Assembly (NCBI GenBank): GCA_944390735.1
Contig: CALXRL010000094.1
Coordinates: forward strand, 62,001-126,000
Direction: 5' to 3'
Length of the DNA: 64,000 nt
From: an uncultured Victivallales bacterium
GTDB lineage: Bacteria; Verrucomicrobiota; Lentisphaeria; Victivallales; UBA1829
The position numbers were made by a program, and so were the translations under genes. The notes below the pieces were generated by a model. It ran no database searches, was not told the DNA's origin, and saw nothing but the letters and a program-made list of their open reading frames with translations. Within the stretch, counting starts at the first letter, position 1. The number at the start of each line of letters is the position of its first letter. Positions 7,757-16,800 of the stretch are shown piece after piece.

Positions 7757-8512
7757 TCAGCGTTTGATGTCCGGAAGAACGGTCATGAACGAATTCCGGA
7801 ACGCCATGCCGCTGTTGTAGGGCATGAAATTCAAATACGCGGTGTAGCAGTCGGAAAGAAAGCCGTACATCCGTTTGGAGGAGGCGTGACCATCCAGATA
7901 GGCCGCGTTGACCTGATTGTTGTGAAGGAGCGCAGCATAGGAATAGTTTTCCTCGCCCCGATAGGCAACCTGGGTTTCCATCCAGAATTCGCCGGTTTCC
8001 CTGCAGCTGTCGAACAGAAACGGCGAGGCCGACGCCAGCTTCGCTTTCGGATAGGAGAGATAAACCAGATACTCCTCTTCATGAATGCGGACATAAGGCG
8101 TCTGTCCGGAATTGGCGAAGGCGGCGAATTTCGCATCTCCGTTTGCACAGAACGTGCCGTAGGTCGAGTAGGGGTTGTTCCGGGCCCACTTCGACGGATT
8201 GGTGTTTTTCGGACAGCTGAAAAACGCCGGACTGCCGGAAAGCGAAAGCGTGTCATACAGATTCCGGCTCCAGGGCCGCCCGTTCTGAAGCACGACCAGT
8301 TTCCCGTCAAAATAATCCGCATACGAGGCTGCCAGCGTGCCGCACTGCTTCAGATTGCCGAGACATTGTGCGGAAAGCCCCTTTTCTCTTGCCGAATTCA
8401 GGGCCGGAAGAAGTAATGAGGCAAGAATAGCAATGATTGCAATAACGATCAGGAGCTCGATCAATGTGAAAGATAATCTTCTTTTTTTCTTCAGTCGCAG
8501 TTCCGGATGCAT
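7757..8512 (-). CDS. Pseudopilin-like protein, prepilin N-terminus and H-X9-DG C-terminus
   Basis: A 251-residue protein with a positively charged leader, then S14|[20 protein letters not shown], the class III prepilin signal and hydrophobic helix with E at mature position 5. The -1 residue is Ser rather than the usual Gly. The C-terminus carries H-X9-DG ([14 protein letters not shown]), typical of the large solitary-pseudopilin families of Planctomycetes, Lentisphaerota and relatives. A strong AAGGAG site precedes the ATG inside the 3' end of the regulator gene, which this gene overlaps by 22 bp, suggesting translational coupling. Its role is unknown; it is probably surface or periplasmic and handled by a type II secretion/pilus system. 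Confidence 0.85.
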   Translation of the reverse strand: MHPELRLKKKRRLSFTLIELLIVIAIIAILASLLLPALNSAREKGLSAQCLGNLKQCGTLAASYADYFDGKLVVLQNGRPWSRNLYDTLSLSGSPAFFSCPKNTNPSKWARNNPYSTYGTFCANGDAKFAAFANSGQTPYVRIHEEEYLVYLSYPKAKLASASPFLFDSCRETGEFWMETQVAYRGEENYSYAALLHNNQVNAAYLDGHASSKRMYGFLSDCYTAYLNFMPYNSGMAFRNSFMTVLPDIKR

Positions 8513-9582
8513 AATGTTTCTCCTTGATGGATGGTTGGATGGATGAATTGCGAGGGAATCTTGCGGATTCTGCCGTCGGCATGGGCGAGAATGAGATCGG
8601 CCAGATGCGACGCGATTTCATTGGTGGCGTTTGAGACCGAGGTCACGCGAGTGTTGCCCGTGACCGCGTTGTTCTGGGAGTTGAGGGTAATCATGCCGAA
8701 TTTGCCGGGAATGTAGAGCATCTGGTCATGAAGAACTTCCAGAACAAGGGGCAGCTGATCGTCCGTGGTCAGAAAGAGGGAGTCGTAGCGTTTCTGCTCT
8801 GCGATTCGGGTGGTCTGGCGGATGTAGCTTTGAAGTCGTCCCTTTCCGTAGAAGACGCGGTAGCAGTCCCGGTCGTTCTGATACTGCATGCCCAGTTTCG
8901 CGCATGTTTCGGCAAATCCGTTGATGCGGTTCAGGTAAGGGGTGTACCAGTGGTCGGAGAAGTCCGGCGTGAGGAGGGCGGGGGCGCGGAATCCGTGCCG
9001 GTGAAGCTCTTCGGCTGCGAGTTCGCCCACCGCGGTGTTGTCCAGTGTGATCACGGGGAGATCGTAATTCAGGTATGCTTCGTCCGTGAAGATCACGGTT
9101 TTGTTTCCGTCCTGTTTCCATTTCCGGATCTGCGGCTCCAGATCGCGGTGATTGGTCAGAATGATGTAGCGCGCCTCGTTCCGCGACAGATCCCCGAGAT
9201 CCTGTTCGATCTCTTCCGGCCAGTAGCGCATGAGCTGAAGTTCCGGCGCCAGAGGAGTTCCCTTGGTCCGGTTCACGAATGCCAGCCAGAGACGCGCCCA
9301 CGCGGGATTGTCGATCATATTCCGACCGCGCGACACGAACAGAACCGGAATGCGGTTTGTCTCAGGATTGATGGAGCGCCCGTTTGCCGTGCGCAGGAGG
9401 CGGTTGTGCCGTTCCATCTCCTCCAGAATTTCACGGATGACGCTCCGGGAGCCGCCGGTTCGTACGGAAAGTTCGCGCTCCGACGGAAACGCCGTCTGCC
9501 CCACCGAGAGCCGTTCCCGGATCAGATCCCGGATCTTGGCTTCCGTAATGTTGCGCGGCTGATTGCTGCGTGTCTGGCCCAT
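8491..9582 (-). CDS. GntR-type transcriptional regulator with LacI-like ligand-binding domain
   Basis: A 363-residue regulator. A GntR winged helix-turn-helix lies at about residues 12-75 ([20 protein letters not shown]). A periplasmic-binding-protein-like sensor follows ([23 protein letters not shown] is a LacI-family core). Such hybrids usually repress sugar-catabolism genes until a sugar binds. The start has an AGGAGGAGGA site and a promoter is visible upstream. It is first in a leftward operon with a pseudopilin and a secreted glycosidase, and is divergent from a second regulator of the same design. The ligand cannot be read from sequence. Confidence 0.88.
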   Translation of the reverse strand: MGQTRSNQPRNITEAKIRDLIRERLSVGQTAFPSERELSVRTGGSRSVIREILEEMERHNRLLRTANGRSINPETNRIPVLFVSRGRNMIDNPAWARLWLAFVNRTKGTPLAPELQLMRYWPEEIEQDLGDLSRNEARYIILTNHRDLEPQIRKWKQDGNKTVIFTDEAYLNYDLPVITLDNTAVGELAAEELHRHGFRAPALLTPDFSDHWYTPYLNRINGFAETCAKLGMQYQNDRDCYRVFYGKGRLQSYIRQTTRIAEQKRYDSLFLTTDDQLPLVLEVLHDQMLYIPGKFGMITLNSQNNAVTGNTRVTSVSNATNEIASHLADLILAHADGRIRKIPSQFIHPTIHQGETLCIRNCD

Positions 9583-9621
9583 TCCTCCTCCTGAATAAAA
9601 AAAACCATTTGGTATGTTTTA

Positions 9622-9649
9622 AATTATACAATAAAAAAAGAGTTTGTCA
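9622..9649 (-). promoter_or_regulatory. Sigma-70 promoter for the leftward GntR-pseudopilin-glycosidase operon
   Basis: On the minus strand TTGACA (9644-9649) and TATAAT (9622-9627) are both perfect, with a 16-bp spacer. Transcription would begin about 30 nt before the regulator ATG. Confidence 0.8.
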
Positions 9650-9675
9650 ACCCCCTGTTGAGAAAAAAAACGGAA

Positions 9676-9741
9676 GATTTCCGATGCGGCGGAACCGGCG
9701 GCGGAGAGCGGAAGAATTGAGCTCTTCTGCATCCGGAAATC
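9676..9741. repeat. Long inverted repeat in the divergent intergenic region
   Basis: GATTTCCGATGC (9676-9687) is repeated inverted as GCATCCGGAAATC (9729-9741, one extra C). A nested GAAGA/TCTTC pair lies at 9711-9727. It sits midway between the two divergent promoters, as a shared operator or looping element might. Confidence 0.45.
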
Positions 9742-9779
9742 GGATGAACGCGGATCGGAGAAAATTTCAAGAAAGGGGA

Positions 9780-9808
9780 TTGACAAAAAAGAAAAAATGT
9801 TGTATAAT
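9780..9808 (+). promoter_or_regulatory. Consensus sigma-70 promoter for the rightward GntR-pseudopilin-glycosidase operon
   Basis: TTGACA (9780-9785) and TATAAT (9803-9808) are both perfect, with a 17-bp spacer. It is one of the strongest-looking promoters in the window and implies that a repressor holds it off. Confidence 0.88.
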
Positions 9809-9817
9809 TAAAATAAA

Positions 9818-9842
9818 GCTAAAAAATGCTAACAAATGCTAA
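9818..9842 (+). repeat. Three 10-bp-phased direct repeats downstream of the promoter, candidate operator
   Basis: GCTAA recurs at 9818, 9828 and 9838, inside GCTAAAAAAT-GCTAACAAAT-GCTAATG. The exact 10-bp phase puts the copies on one face of the helix just after the -10 element, where a repressor would block initiation. This is the likely binding site of one of the two adjacent regulators. Confidence 0.55.
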
Positions 9843-9854
9843 TGTAAGGTTGTC

Positions 9855-10895
9855 ATGTCGGACTCTTCGATTTCGGAATATATGAAGATCAGGCGCTATA
9901 TGATGAATGTGATCTATCGCGCCAACGGTCAGTCGGTGCAGGTGCCGACGATTCTGGAGCTGTCCCGGAAATTCGGAGTGAGCCGTCCGACCGTGAGCAA
10001 GGCGATGAAAGCGCTGACCGAGGAGGGGTATATCATCGGCAAGCGGGGGATCGGTTCGTTTACGAATCCGAACTTCCGGGTGGAGCTGTCGAGTCCGCTG
10101 GAGAAGAATGTTCCGCTGGTCGGGGTTCTGCAGGGGGATGGAATGGGGGTTCATTACAGTTCTTATTCGAGTCGTCTGCTGGGGGCGCTTTTGAATCATC
10201 TTCCGTTTCTGCCGTGCTATGTGCATCTGGTTTCGCTGTCCGCAAGCGATCCCGAGCATATTTACGAGGAGATCCGCAACGAGCGGCTGGACGGACTGGT
10301 CTGGCACAATCCGGCCCGGCAGAATTTTGAAATCTGCCGACGTCTCCGCAGCGAGGGAATGCCTCTTGTGCTGGGCGGCTGCAGCTGCGAGGGGATTCCT
10401 TCCGTGGATTTTGATTTCGAGGGAGCCGGATATCAGTGCGGAAAAATTCTGTTTCGGGAAGGCCGCAGAAACGTGGTCTTTTTCCCGAATGTTTTCCCGT
10501 GGAGTCTGGAGGCCAAGGGACTTCTCCGGGCGTATCGCGAGGAGGGAATCCAGCTCAATGAGAATTTCTTCCTGAAGGATTGCTATACCGCTCATGAAAA
10601 AATCCGCGATATGATCTCCTACGGCATCCCGGTCGACGCCGTTTACGGACAGATGCTCACCTACAATGTGATCGAAGATTATCTGCGTGAAATTGATCCG
10701 GAAATCTGCAAGCGCTGCACGCTGGTCGCCTCCGGAGGAATTGTGGTTCCGCCCACGCAGCCGTTCCACCGGCTGGCGTATGTTGTTCCTTTCGAGGAAT
10801 ATGGAAAGCAGATCACGGAGGTCCTCAAAAACCTCTTCGCCGGAAAAGACGATACCAAGGCCAGACTGCTGAAGATCGGAATCGAATCAACATAG
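9855..10895 (+). CDS. GntR-type transcriptional regulator with LacI-like ligand-binding domain
   Basis: A 346-residue regulator with a GntR winged helix at about residues 10-75 ([20 protein letters not shown], then a wing [12 protein letters not shown]). A sugar-binding-protein-like sensor follows ([10 protein letters not shown]..., [17 protein letters not shown]). It is divergent from another hybrid regulator and heads an operon of pseudopilin, GH10 enzyme, LamG protein and a giant LamG-GH2-like protein. A perfect promoter and phased direct repeats lie upstream, suggesting autoregulation. It probably controls xylan-type polysaccharide use, judging by the GH10 gene. Confidence 0.88.
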   Translation: MSDSSISEYMKIRRYMMNVIYRANGQSVQVPTILELSRKFGVSRPTVSKAMKALTEEGYIIGKRGIGSFTNPNFRVELSSPLEKNVPLVGVLQGDGMGVHYSSYSSRLLGALLNHLPFLPCYVHLVSLSASDPEHIYEEIRNERLDGLVWHNPARQNFEICRRLRSEGMPLVLGGCSCEGIPSVDFDFEGAGYQCGKILFREGRRNVVFFPNVFPWSLEAKGLLRAYREEGIQLNENFFLKDCYTAHEKIRDMISYGIPVDAVYGQMLTYNVIEDYLREIDPEICKRCTLVASGGIVVPPTQPFHRLAYVVPFEEYGKQITEVLKNLFAGKDDTKARLLKIGIEST

Positions 10896-10905
10896 GAGTT
10901 TTTTT

Positions 10906-11634
10906 ATGCGAAAAAGTTTTACATTGATAGAGCTTTTAATTGTGATAGCAATTATTGCCATTCTTGCAGGACTTCTTCTTCCCGCCCTGAACAGCGCCCG
11001 CGGAAAGGCGAGGACGATCAGCTGCGGCAACTCGATCCGGAGTCTGGGAATGGCCGCGGTGCAGTATGCCTCCACATATGATGAATACTGGGTGCCGTAC
11101 AATCTGAAGGGATATACCAAATGGTTTGGCAATTCGGGATTCGGAGACATCCTGAATTTTCCGCGTGTGAAGGGATATCCGCAGTATGTGAGCCGCAAGT
11201 CGGTCTGTGCGGAGCAGAATTTCCCGATCAGCGGAGATCCCCGGATCGATTCGGTCAAATACGTTCAGCTGGAAGTGGTCTACGGCATTCCGATGACCGG
11301 GGAACCGACCTCCGGAGAGCTGCCGAGCGGCGAGACTTCGGCGGGAGAATATCTTCTTTTCCGCCTGAACCGGGTGCGGGCGCCTTCGACCCGCTTCGGA
11401 TTCCTGGAGACCAACAACGAGGGGCGTGTCTGGGTCTGGACCAGTTCTCTTGCCGCCTGGTTGACAAACGGTCCGCAGGAACGGGTGGCCAAAGGGGCGT
11501 ACCGGCACAACGGTTCCACCGCAATGAATGTCGCATTCATGGACGGACATGTGGAATGCCGCAATTATACAAGAGTTGCGGGAACTTATACTCCGACCCA
11601 CCCGAACTATCTGCCATGGCGGCCCTACCGCTGA
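10906..11634 (+). CDS. Pseudopilin-like protein with C-terminal DG motif
   Basis: A 242-residue protein whose first residues, [20 protein letters not shown], are a class III prepilin signal, again with Ser instead of Gly at -1 and E at mature position 5. The C-terminus has the related H-(X)11-DG form ([18 protein letters not shown]). It begins 10 bp after the regulator stop, with AGGAG upstream, and is followed by the GH10 gene, mirroring the pseudopilin in the leftward operon. It may be a surface or periplasmic carbohydrate-linked pilin subunit; function unproven. Confidence 0.86.
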   Translation: MRKSFTLIELLIVIAIIAILAGLLLPALNSARGKARTISCGNSIRSLGMAAVQYASTYDEYWVPYNLKGYTKWFGNSGFGDILNFPRVKGYPQYVSRKSVCAEQNFPISGDPRIDSVKYVQLEVVYGIPMTGEPTSGELPSGETSAGEYLLFRLNRVRAPSTRFGFLETNNEGRVWVWTSSLAAWLTNGPQERVAKGAYRHNGSTAMNVAFMDGHVECRNYTRVAGTYTPTHPNYLPWRPYR

Positions 11635-11653
11635 CAGGAAAGGAAAGAAAAAT

Positions 11654-12988
11654 ATGAGTTCGATGAACCGGGAAGCCGTTCTGCTTCCCTTTCGGAAAAA
11701 ACAGGAATACATGGAATCGCGCATTCAGCAGGGGATTGATGCGAACCGGAAGGCCTGGTGCCGGATCCGTCTGGAGGATGCCGGCCATCATCCGCTTCCC
11801 GGAGTGAAGCTCCGTGTCCTTCAGAAACGCGGGGACTTCAAATGCGGCGCGAATCTTTTCATGCTCGGGGAATTCGAGGATGAAGCGCGCAATGGCGAAT
11901 ACGAACAGGCGTTCCGTTCGCTGTTTCATCTGGCCACTCTGCCATTCTACTGGCGGGATGTGGAACCGGAGCGCGGAAGAACCCGTTATTGCAAGGGGAG
12001 CAGCCGCAGATACCGCCGTCCTCCGGTGGAGCTCTGTCTGGAGTTCTGCGAGGCCGCCGGGATTGAACCGAAGGCCCACTGCCTGAATTATGCCTGTCAT
12101 GCGCCGGACTGGATGCCGGTGGACGTCGATTCGGAAAAAATGCTTCTGGTCAGGCGCTTCCGCGAGCTTGCCGAGCGCTATGCCGGGCGCATTCCCGAAT
12201 GGGAGGTCACCAATGAGACCTTTTATAAATGGAAGTCGTTCCAGTCCCGTTCCGCCTTTTTCTCCGAGCCGGACTATGTGGAGTGGAGCTTCCGGACCGC
12301 GGAACGGTTCTTCCCCGCGAACAAACTCTTCATCAACGAGATGCAGCAGCGGATCTGGGACGATCTCAGCTTCTACGGAAACCGCAGCGCCTATTTCATG
12401 CAGATTGAGCGGGCGCTCCGCAACGGCGTCCGGATTGATGGAATCGGCATGCAGTTTCATATGTTCCACCGCCGCGAAAAGGAGGCGGAAATGACCGCTC
12501 CGTACTACGACCCGGAACGGATCTACGATGTCCTCGACTGTTATGCCTCCTTCGGCCTGCCCCTTCAGATTACCGAATGCACCATTCCCGCATACAGCTG
12601 CAATGCAGACGATGAGAACATTCAGGCGGAAATTCTGCGGAATCTCTATCGGATCTGGTTCAGTCATCCCGCCGTGGAAGGAGCCGTTTACTGGAATCTG
12701 GTGGATGGATACGCCGCCGGAGCCTCCGCGGGGGATCTGAATTCCGGCGAAAACTATTTCCTCGGAGGACTGATCCGTCAGGATTTCACGCATAAACCGG
12801 CCTACGAGGTGCTGCATTCTCTTTTCAACCGCGAATGGCGGACTTCGCTGGAGGTGGAGACCGATGCGGAAGGCGAAGCGTCCTTTTCCGGATTTACCGG
12901 CGAATACGAACTTTCAGGAGAGGGTGTGCGGAAGACGTTCCGGGTGGAGGCTCGGAGAAACAATGTCGTGCTTCTGACTCTCCCATGA
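11654..12988 (+). CDS. GH10-like endo-beta-1,4-xylanase
   Basis: A 444-residue protein with the GH10 barrel. E188 in WEVTNE is the expected acid/base and E308 in ITECTIP the expected nucleophile; both correspond to GH10 signatures (WDVVNE, ITELD). GH10 enzymes cut xylan backbones or xylo-oligosaccharides. No signal peptide is visible from this start, set by GGAAAGGAAAG before the ATG, although its operon neighbours are exported. It may act on imported oligosaccharides in the cytoplasm or leave by another route. A short beta-rich tail follows the barrel. The family call is good; substrate is inferred. Confidence 0.82.
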   Translation: MSSMNREAVLLPFRKKQEYMESRIQQGIDANRKAWCRIRLEDAGHHPLPGVKLRVLQKRGDFKCGANLFMLGEFEDEARNGEYEQAFRSLFHLATLPFYWRDVEPERGRTRYCKGSSRRYRRPPVELCLEFCEAAGIEPKAHCLNYACHAPDWMPVDVDSEKMLLVRRFRELAERYAGRIPEWEVTNETFYKWKSFQSRSAFFSEPDYVEWSFRTAERFFPANKLFINEMQQRIWDDLSFYGNRSAYFMQIERALRNGVRIDGIGMQFHMFHRREKEAEMTAPYYDPERIYDVLDCYASFGLPLQITECTIPAYSCNADDENIQAEILRNLYRIWFSHPAVEGAVYWNLVDGYAAGASAGDLNSGENYFLGGLIRQDFTHKPAYEVLHSLFNREWRTSLEVETDAEGEASFSGFTGEYELSGEGVRKTFRVEARRNNVVLLTLP

Positions 12989-13064
12989 ATCCGGAACAGG
13001 CGGAAAGAGACGGGAAATTTTCTTTGATTTGATGAACGATTGATAAAAGAGAAAGGATTGCTGA

Positions 13065-13772
13065 ATGAGTCGAAAACTGAAATGGCTGTGTGTGCTTCTG
13101 CCGCTCTGTCTGACTGCCGCGGAACCGGTGTTCCGCATTCCGCTGGACGGCTCTGTCCAGGTGTTCGGTTCCGGGGGAACGATGCTCGGGACGGGCGCCG
13201 TGGAGGGACAGGCCGTCTATTCGGAGGGAAAAAAGGGGAAGGCCCTGAAGATCGGCGGGAGCGCGGAGCAGGGGACGGCTGTGGAATTCCGGAAGCTTCC
13301 CCCGGTGAATTGTGCGGCGGGCACGGTGGCGCTCTGGTTCCGGCCGGACTGGAAGAAGTCGCGGGAAACGTGTATCATTTCAGCTCGCGACGAGAAATGG
13401 AAGGGGTTCCGGTTCTATCTGCTGAGAACGGCGAAAAACGGACTGGATCTCAGTGTCTGCTCCCCCGGACAGGTGCAGGTTTTCCGCACGAATCCGATGC
13501 AGACGGGGCAATGGGTTCATATTGCCTTCACCTGGGACTCCGGCAAAAATGAAGTCGTGCTCTATCTTGACGGAAAGGAAGCGGGCAGGCGGACGCGTCC
13601 CGGCGCTCACAAGACGGGGGCGGAAGAGATGAGTCTGGCTCTTTTTCTCGGCCGGGAAGGCAAGGTCCTTTCGGAGAAATGCGGAAGCGGTCTGTATGAT
13701 GATGTCCTGATGTTCGACCGGGCCCTTCCGCCCGCGGAGATCGCGGCATTGGCGCTTCGCTCCGGCAAATAA
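13065..13772 (+). CDS. Secreted LamG/concanavalin A-like domain protein
   Basis: A 235-residue exported protein: signal peptide (cleavage near LTAAEP, about residue 19), then a single LamG/laminin-G-like jelly roll (GTVALWFRPDW, WVHIAFTWD, YDDVLMFDRAL). It is clearly paralogous to the first 240 residues of the next gene, sharing WKGFRFY and LSVCSPGQVQ, so one arose by duplication. No catalytic residues are evident; it is probably a stand-alone carbohydrate-binding lectin. Confidence 0.82.
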   Translation: MSRKLKWLCVLLPLCLTAAEPVFRIPLDGSVQVFGSGGTMLGTGAVEGQAVYSEGKKGKALKIGGSAEQGTAVEFRKLPPVNCAAGTVALWFRPDWKKSRETCIISARDEKWKGFRFYLLRTAKNGLDLSVCSPGQVQVFRTNPMQTGQWVHIAFTWDSGKNEVVLYLDGKEAGRRTRPGAHKTGAEEMSLALFLGREGKVLSEKCGSGLYDDVLMFDRALPPAEIAALALRSGK

Positions 13773-13802
13773 ACAACCCTTCACCAGAACAGGAATGTTT
13801 TT

Positions 13803-16800
13803 ATGAAAAATTCATGGTATTTGCTTTCACTGCTTCTTCCGTTTGCCGCTGCAACGGCGGCGGAGCCCGTTTTCTATATGCCGATGGACGGTTCCGCCGA
13901 TGTGATCGGTGCGAAGGGGGCGAAAGTGGCATCGGGCATCGTGCACGGGCGTGCGGGGTATCAGCCGGGAGTTGTCGGTCAGGCGCTGGATGCCAGACGT
14001 CACGCTTACGATCAGGTGACCGCGGTCACATTTACGAAGATGCCCGCGATGGACTGCAACAGCGGAACCGTCTCCTTCTGGTTCAAACCGCACTGGAAGG
14101 AGACCGATCCGGAGGGACACTGGATTCTGTTCGGCCGGGATGCCGCCTGGAAGGGATTCCGCTTTTATTTCATCAAAGCGAAAAACGGCAGCATGGAACT
14201 GAGTGTCTGTTCTCCCGGACAGGTTCAGATCCTCAAAAAAAATCTGTTCAAGCCGGAAGTGTGGACGCATGTCGCCTTCACCTGGGAACAGGCGAAGGGG
14301 GAGGTCCGGCTTTACATCAACGGGCGGGAAGTCGGCAAACGGGTCGTGCCCAATGCGTTCAAGCCCATCAAGGAGCCGACAAAACTGAATCTCTATTTCG
14401 GTCAGGAGAGCACCGATCGTTTCAAGGCAAATGTCGGCAATGGTGTTTATGATGAGATCAAACTGTTCAGTCGGGCATTGAATCCGTCGGAGATTTTCAT
14501 GCTGGCTTCCGGCGGCGCGGGAGAGAAGACTGCTCCTCTCTCTCTTGCTCCCGCTCTGCGCGACGGAAACAGCCTCTCGTTCGCCTTCCGCGGAAAAGAG
14601 GCCCGCTATTCCGGTCCCCGGAAACTGATGGTCCTGAAGGGGGACCATCCGAAAAAGACGATCACTTTTACCGCAATGGGCGCCTCCGGCAAGCTTTCCA
14701 TGATTGTCGAAGCCGAAGGAAAAACACAGACCGTCGAAAGCTCCTATACGCTGAAACTCGACGAGCCGCATAAGATCGCTCTGAATCAGAAGGATTCCGT
14801 TCTGACCTTTCTGCTGGACGACGCCGTTCAGGGAACTGCCGTGCTGAAAAAGCCCTTTGGGAAGATCTCCGGAGCGGAGGGAATCGAAGGCGTGACACTG
14901 GCTTCTCCCGCGACGGTGGCGTCGAAGGAGCAGCAGGCTCGTCTTTCCGCGCGTGCGGTTCTGCCGGTGGAAAAGCCGCTCTGGGATCTTTCCGATGCGC
15001 AGCGCATGAAGGATGGAGTCCGCAGCAGCATCTGCCTGAACGGATACTGGCGCGTGATTCCGGTCAACGATTTCAGTTACGCGCCGCCCGCGGGCGATTG
15101 GGGATACATGCGCGTGCCGGGCAGTTTCCGTTCGCCGCTCTATCAGATCTATCGTGCCGGAAAGGAAAAACTGGAGCCGGCGAACTGGCAGTGGAACAAC
15201 AGGAAGCTCATAGAGTATCGCGCCGGATGGTATCAGAGGTTGTTCGAGGTGCCGCCGGAGCTGCGGAAGAACGGGCGCGTCTACCTGAATTTCACCAATC
15301 TGAATGCCGATGCGGGACGAATTTATCTGAATGGAAAACTCATTGACGAATTCCGTCAGGATTTCAAGACCTTCACCGTGGTGCCGAACGCGCGGCGTCT
15401 GGATGTCACGGATCTGCTTGCCCGGAGCGGGGGAAATGTGCTGACGCTGTTCCTCGACCGGCACTATGTGGGGCTCTGGCAGGGGGTCCCGAGCATCGGG
15501 GATCACGGAGAGATTGCGCTGGATGATGTCTGGCTGGAACAAGCACCGTCGAAGGTGTCGCTGAAAGCCGCGGTTGCGCTGCCGTCGTTCCGGAAGAAAG
15601 AGCTGACGATGCGGGCGCGGATTCAGAATCCCGCGGGAATCCGGGGGGCGGCCTCGGTCCGGTTCGATTTCCGGCGCGACGGGAAAACCGCGAAATCCTT
15701 TGAAAAGAAAATCGTTCTGGACGGTTCCGCGGAACAGTCCGTGGTTTTCCGCGGCGCGTGGAGGAATCCGGTGCTGTGGGATGTCGAATCGCCCAATCTC
15801 TATACCATGAGCGTCTCGCTTCTGCAGAACGGAAGGAGTGCGGACACTTTCCCCGCTAAGGATTTCGGGTTCCGCGAAGCCTGGGTGGAAAACGGCGAAT
15901 TCCGGATGAACGGAAAAAAGATGCGGATGCGCATGTGGTCGAGTCCGGGATTGGGCCGTCTCCGCTACTACTTCGGAAATCCGAAGGCCGCCGGACAGTT
16001 CGTCGCGCATATCAGAGAGATGAACTATGACACCGTGCGGTTCGATCCGTTCGGAAAGAGTTCCCAGGTGGCCTGGAAGGAATATCTGCGCGAATCGGAC
16101 CGGCAGGGTCTTTACAATCTCTTTCAGATGATTCCCTATGAGGACGAGGAATTGAAGAGCTATACGAAGGAGGTGGTCCGTTTTCTGGAGCATTACGGGA
16201 ACCATCCGTCGATTCTGATGTGGTATACCGACTTCAATACCTGCGGGTACGCCTGGGATCAGGATCCCGCCAAACTCAATGACACGACGTATGTTCCGGT
16301 GGCGAAGATTCATGCCCGCCAACGGGCGCAGACGGCGGAGAAGGTGATGCGGTCGCTGGATCCGAGCCGGGAACTCTTCCAGCATGCGGGGGGCAATTCG
16401 GGCAGGATTTTCACCTCGATGAACTATCAGTCGTTCGGGACGCCGCTTCAGGAACAGGAGGACTGGCCGAAGCAGTGGTCGCAGAAGCATACGCAGCCGC
16501 TGATGGTGGTGGAATCGGGATTCCCGTATCCGGCGCAGTACTGGCATTTTGAGACGGGGTCGCTGAGCCGGGTCGGATTTGAACTCGCAGCGGAACATGC
16601 GGCGCGTTATTTCGGCGATGCGGTGTTCGCCAGGGAGGATCGTCCAGTTCCGCATTCGAGCATGTGGCTGAGTTCTCCGTATGCGAACTGGAATGCCAAC
16701 ATGTTTGATCTGGGCGCGATGCTGTACCGGAATGTGGTCCGGGCATGGCGGGCGTACGACATGTCGGCGCTCGGCGATTTCCCCGGGGAGCGCGACATGG

